Assembly (NCBI RefSeq): GCF_000012625.1
Contig: NC_007516.1
Span: forward strand, 1,240,001 to 1,304,000
DNA length: 64,000 nt
Direction: 5' to 3'
Source: Synechococcus sp. CC9605
GTDB taxonomy: Bacteria; Cyanobacteriota; Cyanobacteriia; PCC-6307; Cyanobiaceae
Position numbers and translations under genes: made by a program. Positions within the stretch are counted from its first letter, which is position 1; every line of letters begins with the position of its first letter. Positions 36,119 through 45,680 of the stretch are shown here, in pieces. The notes beneath the pieces were generated by a model. The model searched no databases, had not been told where the DNA came from, and saw nothing but the letters and a program-made list of their open reading frames with translations.

Positions 36119-37615
36119 TCAGGTGAGCGCGTCAAGAAAACCGCTGGCTCGACGCTGATGGGTCAACAGAACGTCGGGAGCCATGCGATCCAGGTTGCGG
36201 GCCATCATCGCTAGCCGGAATTGGCGCCGGAAGAAGTCCTGATGGCGATGGATGAACGTCCAGAACAGGCCATCCCAGGTGTCACACCACTCCCCTTTGC
36301 GGTAATCCGACATCTTGCGCACATAGTTCGAGCCGGAGAGATAGGGCTTGGTGGTGAAGATGCCGCCATCAGCGAACTGACTCATGCCGTAGACGTTGGG
36401 CACCATCACCCAGTCGTAGGCATCCACAAACAGCTCCATGAACCAGGTGTAGATCCGGGTTGGATGGAATCCGCAGAGGAGCATCACGTTGCCCAGCAGC
36501 ATCAGGCGTTCGATGTGATGGCAATAGCCGGTCTCCAAGGCATGACGGATGGCGTCATCGATCGGGGCCAGACCCGTGGATGCGGTGTAGAAGGCGGAAG
36601 GGATCGGTCGGTCGTCGAAGCCCCAGAAATTGCCGTTGCGCATCTCCACCCCATGGCGCCGGTACATCGCCGCCATGAACTCCCGCCAGCCGACGATCTG
36701 ACGCAGAAATCCCTCCAGTGAATTGAGTGGGATGTCACCGGCTTTAGCCCGCTCCAGCGTTCGATCCAGCACCTGTTGCGGCGTGAGCAGACCGATGTTG
36801 AGCATCGGCGTGAGCACGCTGTGCCACATCACCTGGTGCTGGGTGCTGATCGCATCTTCGTAAGCCCCGAACTGGCGCAGGCGTTGTTCGAGGAATTGAT
36901 CCAACCAACGGGCTGCATCGCCATGGGTAACGGGGTAATGGAACCCGTCCCAGCTGCCGATGCCGGCCACCCCCTCCCCGATGAGCTGCTGCCGGGCAGC
37001 CTCGACGAGGGCCACCGAACCGCTCGAGCGTTCGGCCGGGTGCTCTGGAACAAAGATTCCCTTGGGGAGCTTCTTGCGGTTGTCGGCATCGAAACTCCAG
37101 CGGCCACCGATAGGGCCACCATCAGGATCGATCAGCAGATCCAGTCGCTTGCGCTGCATCTCGTAGAAGCGACCCATGAGGGGCTTCTTTCCGGAGGCGA
37201 AATGGTCCCCGATGACGGCCTCTGGGGTGAGCAGCATCGGGGTGGCGACGATCTCTAGACCGCAGCCGTGGCGGGATGCGAAAGCGGAGATCCGCCGGGT
37301 CAGAACATCGTCCACCGGATCCGCCAGATGAAAGGCCCGGTAGCCCTGCTCAAGCAGATCCCCGAGAATCTCAGCGGTGCTGGCCGCATGCCCCTGGAGC
37401 ACCCGCAAAACGGTGAAACCCTTGGCCTGAAGCATCTCGGCATAGGCATTCATCGAGGCCCGATGCAGAAGCAGGCGCTGCCGATGCACCTGGATCGGCC
37501 ACTGGGCATCGGTGCCGAACAGCAGCGGATCTTCGATCAGGGCCACAGCCCGACCCGGCCGAAGCGCGGGATGGTGCTCAAACAGCTGATGGGGAAAAAC
37601 TAGACTGAGATCCAC
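36119..37615 (-). CDS. Cryptochrome/photolyase-related protein (FeS-BCP/CryPro type)
   Basis: Flavoprotein of the deoxyribodipyrimidine photolyase-related group, which includes bacterial (6-4) photolyases and CryB. The N-terminal antenna domain starts VDLSLVFPHQLFEHHP; the FAD domain has YDWVMVPNVYGMSQFADGGIFTTKPY. The GTG start at 37615 is favoured because GGAGG lies about nine bases upstream and it clears the preceding gene. The iron-sulfur loop is unusual: DYRKGEWCDTWDGLFW (residues 437-452) replaces the expected DYCxGC...CP pattern, leaving one Cys. Confidence 0.86.
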   Translation of the reverse strand: MDLSLVFPHQLFEHHPALRPGRAVALIEDPLLFGTDAQWPIQVHRQRLLLHRASMNAYAEMLQAKGFTVLRVLQGHAASTAEILGDLLEQGYRAFHLADPVDDVLTRRISAFASRHGCGLEIVATPMLLTPEAVIGDHFASGKKPLMGRFYEMQRKRLDLLIDPDGGPIGGRWSFDADNRKKLPKGIFVPEHPAERSSGSVALVEAARQQLIGEGVAGIGSWDGFHYPVTHGDAARWLDQFLEQRLRQFGAYEDAISTQHQVMWHSVLTPMLNIGLLTPQQVLDRTLERAKAGDIPLNSLEGFLRQIVGWREFMAAMYRRHGVEMRNGNFWGFDDRPIPSAFYTASTGLAPIDDAIRHALETGYCHHIERLMLLGNVMLLCGFHPTRIYTWFMELFVDAYDWVMVPNVYGMSQFADGGIFTTKPYLSGSNYVRKMSDYRKGEWCDTWDGLFWTFIHRHQDFFRRQFRLAMMARNLDRMAPDVLLTHQRRASGFLDALT

Positions 37616-37617
37616 CG

Positions 37618-37905
37618 TTAGCTGTCCTCCCCGGCAAGACGGCAGGCACGACGGCCCAGGGCGGTGGCATAGGCGCGATCCACGGGTCCGGCCATAGGGC
37701 TCAGCTGGCCAGCCCGGCAATTCATCACCACTTTTTCGCGATGGCCCTGCTGATCGTTGAGCCGCAACACCAGCTGCCAGTGGTTCTTGGCGCTGCGCGT
37801 GATGCCATCGGCACAGACAGGCCCCGTGCACAGTCCGGGGGACGCCCAGACCGGAGCGGCGAGAAGAAGCACTCCTGCCAGAGCCATGCAGAGATGACGG
37901 ATCAT
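37618..37905 (-). CDS. Small exported protein, 95 aa
   Basis: It begins with a clear signal peptide ([24 protein letters not shown]). The mature part has four Cys ([25 protein letters not shown]) that could form two disulfides. The function is not recognised. It overlaps uvrC upstream by 4 bp and lies 2 bp before the photolyase-like start, so uvrC, this gene and the photolyase-like gene are probably one operon. Confidence 0.75.
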   Translation of the reverse strand: MIRHLCMALAGVLLLAAPVWASPGLCTGPVCADGITRSAKNHWQLVLRLNDQQGHREKVVMNCRAGQLSPMAGPVDRAYATALGRRACRLAGEDS

Positions 37906-39887
37906 GCGGAGAGTTCCTGAGGCTGCTCTTCTAAAGCAGCCCTGGCATCAGCGTCGGTTCCTTCGTCGGAAGGATGGAAGAAATCGTGGATGTCGCGGGC
38001 CAGCGCCGGACCCACACCCGGGGCCTTGGACAGGGTCTCAATCGATGCCAGCTGGATGGCATCAATCGAATGGAAATGAGCCAGGAGATCCTTGACCCGC
38101 TTGGGCCCAACCCCGGGGATGTCCGAGAGGCGTGACCGCTTCATCCGCTCACCACGCTGCTGGCGGTGGAAGCTGACAGCGAAACGGTGGGCTTCATCCC
38201 GCAGGCGGCGAAGCAGCACAACCCCGAGCTGATCCGGTTCACTCTCCAGCGGCTGGCTTTCACCGGGGAGAAACACCTCTTCGCGCTGCTTGGCGAGGGA
38301 GCAGACGTTGAGATCCTCATGCAGATCAAGCTCGCGAAGGGCCTCCATCACGGCAGAGAGCTGGCCCTTACCGCCGTCAATCATCACCACATCGGGCCAG
38401 TCGTTGAGGCCGTCGGTCTGCAGAGCGCTGCCGCCTTTGTGACGCAGAGCACCCACATCCATCCCTTCCGCCTTCGCCCGGGCCCAGCGACGAAAACGAC
38501 GGCGCATGATTTCCGCCATCGCCATGAAGTCGTCGCTGTGGCCAGCGCGGATGCTGCTGCTGCGGATCTTGTACTTGCGGTAGTGCTGCTTGGCGGGCAG
38601 TCCGTCGATGAACACCACTTGCGACGCCACGGCATCGCTGCCCTGGATGTGACTGATGTCGTACCCCTCGATCCGCCGCGGCGGGGTGGGCAACTCCAGC
38701 AGTTGCGCCAGATCCTCCGTGGCCAACGACTGCTTCTCCTGACCTTGCTTGGCACGGAGCAACTCAAACTCCGCGTTGCGCTGCACCAGTTCGATCAGAT
38801 CGGCTTTCTGCTGGCGCTGGGGGCAGTGGATCTGAACCCGACGCTCCCGCTGTTCCGTGAGCCAGTCCTCCATCAGTTTCTGCTGGGGCAGAGCGTGCTG
38901 CACCAACAGCTCGGGGGGCACCTCGACGGAATCCACCTGGCTGTAGTGCTCTTCGATCACCCGTTGCAGGATCAGGCCAGGTTCCAGGCCTGAGGCATCG
39001 GCGGTGTAGCCGAGACGACCCACCAACTTGCCAGCGCGCATTTGAAACAGCTGCACGGCTGCCAGGCGTTCGTCGAAGGCAAGGGCCAGCACATCCCGAC
39101 TCACGGAGGAGTCAGGCAAGCTCATCTTCTGGTCGGCGGTGAGCTGATCCAGGCCCTGAAGTTGATCCCGAACCCGGGCCGCCGACTCGTAGTCCATCCG
39201 CTCGGCATACCGCTCCATCTGCTCCTGAAGCAGATGCTGCAGTTCATCGCTGCGGCCCTGGAACACCATCGCCACCTTTCGGAGGGTGCGGTGATAGTCC
39301 ACCGAGCTGATTTTTTCCTGGCAAACCCCCGGACAGCGCCCGATGCTGTAGTTGAGGCACGTGCGATCGGGGTACATCGGTCGGGGCCGTTGCCGCAGCG
39401 GGAACACCCGCTTCACCAGGAACAGGGTGCGACGCAGCAGGCCGACATCGACATAGGGCCCGTAAAAGCGGTCGAGAGGGCTGCGGAAGCGACGGCGACG
39501 GGTGATGAAAATCCGTGGGTAGGCCTCACTCCAGGTGATGCAGAGGTATGGGTATTTCTTGTCGTCCTTCAGCAGCACGTTGAAGTGCGGCTGATGGTTC
39601 TTGATCAGGTTCGACTCGAGGACGAGGGCCTCCGCCTCGCTGTCGGTGACGATGAACTCAATCTCACAGACCTGGCGTGTCATCAGCCGGATCCGTGGCG
39701 ACAGATCGTGGCGGCTGCGGAAATAGCTGCGCACACGGCTGCGCAACGCCTTCGACTTGCCGACGTAGAGGATCCGGTCGTCGCAGTCCCGCATCAGATA
39801 GCAACCCGGCTCAGCGGGGATCTCCTTCAGGCGGCGTTCAAGACGCTCGGGCTGCGTCAGCAGCGGTGCACCAGAGGCAGCATCCAC
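37902..39887 (-). CDS. uvrC: Excinuclease ABC subunit C
   Basis: Nuclease that makes both incisions in UvrABC nucleotide-excision repair. The N-terminal GIY-YIG domain ([26 protein letters not shown], residues 26-51) is followed by a UvrB-interacting UVR motif (about 215-245), the RNase H-like domain ([17 protein letters not shown]) and C-terminal helix-hairpin-helix repeats ([16 protein letters not shown]). The 661-aa length is normal. Its downstream neighbours form a DNA-damage-related group with the photolyase-like gene. Confidence 0.97.
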   Translation of the reverse strand: MDAASGAPLLTQPERLERRLKEIPAEPGCYLMRDCDDRILYVGKSKALRSRVRSYFRSRHDLSPRIRLMTRQVCEIEFIVTDSEAEALVLESNLIKNHQPHFNVLLKDDKKYPYLCITWSEAYPRIFITRRRRFRSPLDRFYGPYVDVGLLRRTLFLVKRVFPLRQRPRPMYPDRTCLNYSIGRCPGVCQEKISSVDYHRTLRKVAMVFQGRSDELQHLLQEQMERYAERMDYESAARVRDQLQGLDQLTADQKMSLPDSSVSRDVLALAFDERLAAVQLFQMRAGKLVGRLGYTADASGLEPGLILQRVIEEHYSQVDSVEVPPELLVQHALPQQKLMEDWLTEQRERRVQIHCPQRQQKADLIELVQRNAEFELLRAKQGQEKQSLATEDLAQLLELPTPPRRIEGYDISHIQGSDAVASQVVFIDGLPAKQHYRKYKIRSSSIRAGHSDDFMAMAEIMRRRFRRWARAKAEGMDVGALRHKGGSALQTDGLNDWPDVVMIDGGKGQLSAVMEALRELDLHEDLNVCSLAKQREEVFLPGESQPLESEPDQLGVVLLRRLRDEAHRFAVSFHRQQRGERMKRSRLSDIPGVGPKRVKDLLAHFHSIDAIQLASIETLSKAPGVGPALARDIHDFFHPSDEGTDADARAALEEQPQELSA

Positions 39888-39896
39888 CAGGCCAGC

Positions 39897-40379
39897 TCAG
39901 CCGCCGTAGTTCCAGCCGGTGCTGGCCAGGTTGAGGGCCTCGCCATCGGTGATCAGACGCGCCGTTTTCACTTCGCCAACAAAAACGGTGTGGTCACCGT
40001 GCTTGATCGAACCCACGAGCTCGCACTCCACACCACCGATGGCATCGGTGAGCAGGGGAAGTCCAAGTTCACCTTCCTCGAAGGGTGCCGCTTCAAAGCG
40101 ACCGCCGAGCGCCTTCTGGGGCTTGAAAAACACGGCTGCCAGATCTTTCTGATCGGCCCGCAGCACGTTGAGGGAGAACTTGCCGGTGGCCTCGATGATG
40201 GCGTGGCTGCTGCTGTCAGCCCGAACGCCCATGACCACCAACGGCGGTTCGAACGAGCCCTGGGTCACCCAGCTGGCCGTGAAACCGTTCACCTCATCGC
40301 CGTTGCGCACGTTGCAGATGAAGAGTCCATGGGGGATCTTGCGAAGCAGGACCTTTTTGGCGTCGGCGTCGAGGCTCAT
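39897..40379 (-). CDS. Flavin reductase-like (FMN-binding) domain protein
   Basis: FMN-binding split-barrel protein with 160 residues starting MSLDADAKKVLLRKIPHGLF. Family runs are NGFTASWVTQGSFEPPLVVMGV and KFSLNVL, with a central HTVFVGEV. Similar domains occur in cyanobacterial flavodiiron proteins, but here it stands alone. The chosen ATG begins at the family N-terminus; the much longer upstream frame is not supported. Confidence 0.85.
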   Translation of the reverse strand: MSLDADAKKVLLRKIPHGLFICNVRNGDEVNGFTASWVTQGSFEPPLVVMGVRADSSSHAIIEATGKFSLNVLRADQKDLAAVFFKPQKALGGRFEAAPFEEGELGLPLLTDAIGGVECELVGSIKHGDHTVFVGEVKTARLITDGEALNLASTGWNYGG

Positions 40380-40448
40380 GGCACGGGTGCGTTGGCTGAA
40401 ATCTAAACAGCGATCCGCTGCATAGGATCCGCCAATCGCAGATTCCCA

Positions 40449-40940
40449 ATGCGGGCGCTTTACCCCGGCAGTTTCGACCCTCTCACCAATGGTCATATGG
40501 ACCTGATCGAGCGGGCCGTGAGCCTGTTTGGCGAGGTGGTGGTTGCGGTGCTCAGCAATCCGAGCAAACGGCCTGCGTTCAGCGTCGACGAACGGATCGA
40601 ACAGATCCGCACGGCGACGTGCCATCTCTCCGGCGTTGAAGTGATCAGTTTCGATGGCCTCACGGTGAACTGTGCCGTCACCCATCGCGCCGACCTGATC
40701 CTGAGGGGCCTGCGAGCGATGAGTGACTTCGAATACGAATTACAGATCGCCCACACCAACCGCTCGCTGGCCGACGATCTAGAGACTGTGTTCATGGCCA
40801 CCACGGCACGCCACAGCTTTCTCAGCAGCTCCGTGGTTAAGGAAGTGGCCCGCTTCGGCGGATCGATTGATCACATGGTTCCGCCAGAGGTGGCGAAGGA
40901 CCTCAACAGGCTCTTTAATTCGGCTTTCCCCTCCAGCTGA
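40449..40940 (+). CDS. coaD: Phosphopantetheine adenylyltransferase
   Basis: Makes dephospho-CoA from 4'-phosphopantetheine and ATP. The HxGH-like motif is [17 protein letters not shown] near the N-terminus, and the second signature is [17 protein letters not shown] around residues 120-136. The 163-aa length is exact for the family. The coiled-coil gene follows after 1 bp, so the two are probably cotranscribed. Confidence 0.96.
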
Positions 40941-40941
40941 G

Positions 40942-41961
40942 ATGAACGACGTCCGGTTCTCCGTTCTCGATCAACTCGATCAGTTGGAGGAAGTTGTGCT
41001 GGAGGGCAGTCGGCTGCCGTTCACCGGCGGACGATTGGTCAACGAAACCGATGCCGTTGAGCTGCTGGATGCCGTCCGCGATGAATTGCCGAAGGAGCTG
41101 GAGCGGGCCGTCAAGTTGCTGGATCGCCGGGAAGAGTTCATCAACACCGCCCGCAGGAACGCCGAAGAGATTGTTGAGCAGGCCCAGCGACAGCGCGAAC
41201 AGCTGGTGAACAACGCCGCGATCCGCCAGGAAGCGGAACGGCAGGTGAATGAGATGCGTGAACAGGCGCGTCAGCAATGTGAGCAGCTGCTCCAGAAAAC
41301 GCGACAGCAGGGGGCGACTTTGGAACAGGAGATGCAAGGCAAGTTGGCGCAGTTGGAGCAGCAGTTCGCCACCCGCCGCCAGCAGCTGGAGCAGGAAGCC
41401 CTGGAGCGTCGCCAGCAACTGGATCAGGAAGCCATTGAGCTGAAGCGTCAACACGCCGAGCGACTCGAAGCCAGCCGCCAACAGGCTCAGCAGCAGATCC
41501 AGCAGATCGAAGCCAACGCCGTTGAGCTCAAACGCCAGCACGCTGAACAGCATGAAGCCAATCGCCAGCAGGCGCTGCAGGATTTGGAGACCATCCGCCA
41601 GGAAGCCCTGCGCCTGCAGAAGGAAGGCCGGGACGAAGCCGAGCGGATTCACAACGATGCGCTGCAGTTCCGCCAGCAGACCCAACAGCAGTGCGAGTCG
41701 CTGATCCAACGCAGCCGCCAGGAAGCCGCCGGCGTTCAGGACGGTGCCAACCGTTACGCCGAACAGACCCTGGGTGAGCTGGAGGTGCGCCTCAAGGAAA
41801 TGGCCCAGGTGGTAAGGGCCGGCCGTCAGGAGCTCTCCAAGATCCAGACGATCCGCTCAGCAGCTCCTGCACCCAACGCTGGTGATGACACCAAAACCGT
41901 GCCGTTCAGTCGATCCCAGCGGGCAGCGTCCCGGCTGCGGTCCATGCGGGGCAACGGCTGA
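40942..41961 (+). CDS. DivIVA/Cdv3-like coiled-coil protein
   Basis: The N-terminal 60 residues (VLDQLDQLEEVVLEGSRLPFTGG...DAVELLDAVRDELP) recall cyanobacterial Cdv3/DivIVA-like division proteins. Residues 70-300 form one very long Gln/Glu/Arg-rich coiled coil. It contains an internal duplication with a 29-residue period: AIELKRQHAERLEASRQQA (164-182) and AVELKRQHAEQHEANRQQA (193-211). The tail is basic and disordered. A role in cell division or envelope organisation is inferred from resemblance only. The 3' end overlaps dacB by 56 bp. Confidence 0.72.
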   Translation: MNDVRFSVLDQLDQLEEVVLEGSRLPFTGGRLVNETDAVELLDAVRDELPKELERAVKLLDRREEFINTARRNAEEIVEQAQRQREQLVNNAAIRQEAERQVNEMREQARQQCEQLLQKTRQQGATLEQEMQGKLAQLEQQFATRRQQLEQEALERRQQLDQEAIELKRQHAERLEASRQQAQQQIQQIEANAVELKRQHAEQHEANRQQALQDLETIRQEALRLQKEGRDEAERIHNDALQFRQQTQQQCESLIQRSRQEAAGVQDGANRYAEQTLGELEVRLKEMAQVVRAGRQELSKIQTIRSAAPAPNAGDDTKTVPFSRSQRAASRLRSMRGNG

Positions 41962-43213
41962 TCAGCTGGCTGGCCAGCAGGATCTGGCCCATCACGGAGT
42001 TGGGTGCATAGGCCCCGTTTGCAATCATGCTCACGTACCGCGGGCCATCGGTCGTTTCAAGAATTCCTGAGATCGCCCGAACACCACTGAGGGTGCCGGT
42101 CTTGCCCCAGAAGCGACCCTCAAGGGACGTGCCCCAGAAGTAGTTGCGCAGCGTTCCCCTTTGGCCAGCAATCGCCATCGAGGCCTGGTAGAAGGCCGCC
42201 AGGGGATGTTGCGCCATGCGCCACAGCAACACAGACAACGACCGACTGGTGAGCCGGTTGCCCCGGGAGAGTCCACTGCCATCCCGCAGCCGAAGTCCCG
42301 TCATCGGCACACCCTGGGCTTGCAACCAGCGGGTGGTAGCGAGGGAAGCACGATTCACATCCCAGACATCCGCCGCCTCACGCATCAGCACCTCAGCAGT
42401 GAAGTTATGGCTCTCAGAGTTGGCCAGGCTGAGCAGAGCGTGCATCGGCGCGGAATCCTCGTTGTGCAGCACCACACTTGCCCCCCTGCTCCGCGCGAGG
42501 GCCGCTTCCCGGGTCTGCTGATCGACCATCTGCAGGCGAATTTGCCCCCCCTGCTGCTGCACGGTGGAATTGAGGATCCGCTGCAGCCGTTGCGCTGGAT
42601 CCATAACCGCCATATGGAGGGCATTGCTGGTGAGGGCAAGACGGGTGATCGGTGCGCCGTAGGCGTAGGAGCGATCCGCAGGATCCCAATCGGCGGGCCA
42701 CCACCGCTGACGCGGTTCCTCCCGCACCATCAGCTGAACAGGCGCAAAGGAGACGCTGGAGGTGCTGCTGGAGCCGCCCTGGCCAAGAGCCACCATGGCA
42801 AACCTCTGGATCTCGGCAATGCTGAGGTCGGGATCGCCTTCCCCCACGATCTCCAGAGATCCATCGGGGTGACGCAAGAGCTGCGTCTTCAGACGGAAGT
42901 CGGGGCCGAGGCGATCCAGAGCAAAGGCCGTGCTGACCAGTTTTTGATTCGATGCCGGGATCCGGGGGATCCCCCCATTCAGATCAGCCAGCAGCTGCCC
43001 GCGTTGATCGAGAACGCTGACGCTCCACAACCGCTCTTCCCTTCCCACCGCTGAGTCCAAGGCCGTCTGCAGGGCCGGGCAAAGCGCACCGCCGCTGAGC
43101 ATGGCCTGGCCCTGACGTTGAACCACCGGAGGTGGTGCCAAGAGCGGAGGCGCTGCCCTGAGGGGCAACTGGGGCGCCAGCACCAGCAGGGAAACCAGGG
43201 CAGAGCGAATCAC
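41906..43213 (-). CDS. dacB: D-alanyl-D-alanine carboxypeptidase (PBP4, S13 family)
   Basis: Low-molecular-mass penicillin-binding protein that trims peptidoglycan peptides in the periplasm. It has a signal peptide at the start, then all three active-site motifs: SNQK in IPASNQKLVST, SES in ANSESHNFTAEVL, and KTG in GKTGTLSGVRA near the C-terminus. The 435 residues fit the class C type. It overlaps the DUF4330 gene upstream by 4 bp. Confidence 0.93.
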   Translation of the reverse strand: MIRSALVSLLVLAPQLPLRAAPPLLAPPPVVQRQGQAMLSGGALCPALQTALDSAVGREERLWSVSVLDQRGQLLADLNGGIPRIPASNQKLVSTAFALDRLGPDFRLKTQLLRHPDGSLEIVGEGDPDLSIAEIQRFAMVALGQGGSSSTSSVSFAPVQLMVREEPRQRWWPADWDPADRSYAYGAPITRLALTSNALHMAVMDPAQRLQRILNSTVQQQGGQIRLQMVDQQTREAALARSRGASVVLHNEDSAPMHALLSLANSESHNFTAEVLMREAADVWDVNRASLATTRWLQAQGVPMTGLRLRDGSGLSRGNRLTSRSLSVLLWRMAQHPLAAFYQASMAIAGQRGTLRNYFWGTSLEGRFWGKTGTLSGVRAISGILETTDGPRYVSMIANGAYAPNSVMGQILLASQLISRCPAWTAAGTLPAGID

Positions 43214-43716
43214 AGAGGCATCACTCCGCTCACAACACCTTTCAAGCGGTAGAGGCGACCCTCCAGTTCAACGGGCACACCCACCTTGAGCTTGGTGCCG
43301 CCGATCACAACACCGGAGGGTTTGATCTCGGCCTGGGCCTCCATCACAAACCGGGCATGGCGGGGCAGAGCCGTTGCGGGGGCATCGGCGACAACTACCG
43401 AACCATCGGGCTGCACCGCCGTCAGGGAATTGGTGACGTCATCCACCGACACCAGGCTCACCCGACCGGACGGTTGATTGCGGATCACGATGTTGAGTGC
43501 TGCTTCCTCCCGCACTGAATTCAGCAGCTGCTCGGGATCAGCGCTGTACAGCCGCACCACATCAACGCTGACTTGCACAGGCTTCACGGCACCCGTGGCC
43601 TTGGCGACCGCATTCGAGAGCTTGGGGGACCAGACCGCGCCTGCCAGAGCTGCCAGGGAGACGACTCCAGCCACGGCATCGATGGGTGAAAGGGATCGAA
43701 GCCTGTTGAGCACCAT
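43210..43716 (-). CDS. DUF4330 family membrane-anchored protein
   Basis: A single N-terminal membrane segment (IDAVAGVVSLAALAGAVW, about residues 12-29) is followed by a periplasmic beta-rich domain of about 130 residues with repeated valine-rich strands. The family is widespread in cyanobacteria and of unknown role. Its 4-bp overlap with dacB suggests translation coupling and a possible envelope function. Confidence 0.78.
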   Translation of the reverse strand: MVLNRLRSLSPIDAVAGVVSLAALAGAVWSPKLSNAVAKATGAVKPVQVSVDVVRLYSADPEQLLNSVREEAALNIVIRNQPSGRVSLVSVDDVTNSLTAVQPDGSVVVADAPATALPRHARFVMEAQAEIKPSGVVIGGTKLKVGVPVELEGRLYRLKGVVSGVMPL

Positions 43717-43778
43717 CGAAGGGGAGTCTGAGTTCGAACCTTAAAGAGAGTCTGAGGCTGGATCAAGCCAGGCGCGGC

Positions 43779-44495
43779 TCAATTGCGCAGACCATCAAGG
43801 AAGCGATCGACCCCGGAGAGCTGTTGCTTGATGCTGTCGGGATCTTCACCGGCCAAAAGAGCTGCTGTGGTGTCGGGATCCGGACGTTCAGGCAGCACCT
43901 CCAGTGGCCGGTAACCATCGGGATCCTGGCGATAGAGACGCCAGTCATCGGGGAAGCAGCGCATCAACGCTCCTCCCTGCAGGGGCTGGAGCCAGTAGGC
44001 CTGCTGCCAGCTGGCTACGAAACCCTTGCGGCGCTCCCGGGCCACGCTGCCGATGCCCACGGCGGCGTCTTCAAGACGCCCATTCAGCATCAGAACCACT
44101 CCAGCATGGTTTTCACACAACGCCTGGAACTCCTCGTAATCAGCAGGGGAGGGGTTCACCGCAAGCAGCAGGCGGGTGTCGGGGGCGTCGCTCTCCGCAC
44201 GTTTGAGCTGATTGAAATCAAGTATCACTTCTTTGAGGTCCTCGGCATCGCGCCGGGCCAAAGCGGCAGCACCGGCATCGGGCCAAACCATCAACAGATC
44301 CTGACCGGCAGTGATCAATGCACGGGCCAGACGCACCGCCACCGGGAGCAGACGAAGGCCCTCAAAGCGGAGGCTTGCGGACCAGCGTTGACCATCGCCG
44401 GATCCAATGGCCGCCAGGGCCGCTTGCAGCATGGCCTCCTCGGCCGCGAGCAAATCCGCAGGGAGGGCAAGACAGGGAGCGTCGGATTGAGTCAT
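43779..44495 (-). CDS. DUF1995 family protein
   Basis: Cytosolic protein of 238 residues with the family layout: an N-terminal helix, PVAVRLARALITAGQDLLMVWPDAGAAALARRD, a central LLLAVNPSPADYEEFQALCENH, and the end YRPLEVLPERPDP. Plant relatives (for example LPA3-like proteins) have been linked to photosystem assembly, but no function can be deduced here. It lies 12 bp downstream of the cysteine desulfurase on the same strand. Confidence 0.8.
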   Translation of the reverse strand: MTQSDAPCLALPADLLAAEEAMLQAALAAIGSGDGQRWSASLRFEGLRLLPVAVRLARALITAGQDLLMVWPDAGAAALARRDAEDLKEVILDFNQLKRAESDAPDTRLLLAVNPSPADYEEFQALCENHAGVVLMLNGRLEDAAVGIGSVARERRKGFVASWQQAYWLQPLQGGALMRCFPDDWRLYRQDPDGYRPLEVLPERPDPDTTAALLAGEDPDSIKQQLSGVDRFLDGLRN

Positions 44496-44507
44496 CGCTA
44501 AAGCATG

Positions 44508-45680
44508 TCAGGAAAATGCCGCAAACACGGATGCAAAACGGCCCGGAACGGCGTCGAGATCCTGATCCGACAGCCAGGGGCCAAGGGTCAGCCGCAGGCC
44601 CGACTGACGTTCAGTCCCGGGAATGCCCATGGCGGTGAGCACAGCACTGTCGGCACTGCTGCCACTGCTGCAGGCACTGCCGCTGCTGCAGGCCACCCCC
44701 GCCGCCGCCAGCCGTCGCACCAGATCGCGTCCCGGCAGCGGCTGTCCATCAACGGTTTTCGCCAACAGTGCGATGTGATGGGGCAGACGCTGATCCGGGT
44801 GAGGGCCGCAGAGCTGAAGCTGAGGTAGCTCGAGCAGGCGTTCGAGCAGTTGATCCCGTTGACGACGGATCTGGTTCGAGCTGCCCGGTGGAATTGGCTG
44901 GCTGACGGGGTCAAAGCTGGGAAGAGCCATCAGGGCATCGGCCATGCCGCTCACCAACGCAACCGGTTCGGTGCCGGAGCGCAGGCCGTGTTCCTGGCCA
45001 CCACCGCCCTGGAGCGGTGAAAGTTCCACACCCGGGGCCCGAATCAGCAGCCCCACGCCCCGGGGGCCACAGAACTTGTGGGCCGAGAGGGTCAGCAGAT
45101 CAACCCCGAGCCGCTCGAAGGCGAAGCAACCCTGGGGCACAAGCTGGGTGGCATCGCTGTGGATGACGATGCCGCGCTCACGGCAGGCCTTGGCGATCTT
45201 GCTCACGGGTTGCAGCGCACCCACCTCTCCCTGAGCTGCGATCAGGGAGACCAGCCGGGTTGGAGCCGACAACAGCCGATCGAGCTGGTCGAGCCGAACA
45301 ACGCCCTCACGATCAACGGGCCATTCGGCAATGCTCCAGCCCAGGGCTTCGAGTTGGTGCGCGGCAGCAACCACCGCCGGATGTTCCACCGCAGAGATCA
45401 CCAACCGGCCCGGAACAAGACCTGCGGCACTGCCCAGCAGGGCGAGGTGCACGGATTCCGTCGCCCCTGAGGTGACGATCAACTGATCAGGGCTGACAGC
45501 AAAACGCTCGGCAATGCGCCAGCGGGCCCGCTCGAGAGCCTCGGCTGCTGCCAACCCGGCGCCATGAAGGCTGCTGGGGTTCGCCCAGGCCTTCTGCTGC
45601 ACCTGCTGCATCACCGCGATAACCGCCGGCAGGGGCGGTGTCGTGGCAGCAGCATCCAGATAGAGCTCAGGGCGTTCCAC
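44508..45680 (-). CDS. Cysteine desulfurase (NifS/IscS family)
   Basis: PLP enzyme that takes sulfur from cysteine for Fe-S clusters and thiolation. It starts YLDAAATTPPLP, has the PLP lysine in TLSAHKFCGPRGVG (about residue 200) and the active-site Cys loop in ACSSGSACSSGS near residue 325. The GTG start (45680) lies inside the end of dapF with a 14-bp overlap, which suggests translational coupling. The 390-aa length is normal. Confidence 0.92.
   Translation of the reverse strand: MERPELYLDAAATTPPLPAVIAVMQQVQQKAWANPSSLHGAGLAAAEALERARWRIAERFAVSPDQLIVTSGATESVHLALLGSAAGLVPGRLVISAVEHPAVVAAAHQLEALGWSIAEWPVDREGVVRLDQLDRLLSAPTRLVSLIAAQGEVGALQPVSKIAKACRERGIVIHSDATQLVPQGCFAFERLGVDLLTLSAHKFCGPRGVGLLIRAPGVELSPLQGGGGQEHGLRSGTEPVALVSGMADALMALPSFDPVSQPIPPGSSNQIRRQRDQLLERLLELPQLQLCGPHPDQRLPHHIALLAKTVDGQPLPGRDLVRRLAAAGVACSSGSACSSGSSADSAVLTAMGIPGTERQSGLRLTLGPWLSDQDLDAVPGRFASVFAAFS

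Noticed and set aside
39042-40406. Long plus-strand frame (454 codons) opposite uvrC and the flavin reductase gene
   Set aside because: It is a shadow of two well-supported minus-strand genes in GC-rich DNA; no domain is seen and it crosses from one gene into the next.
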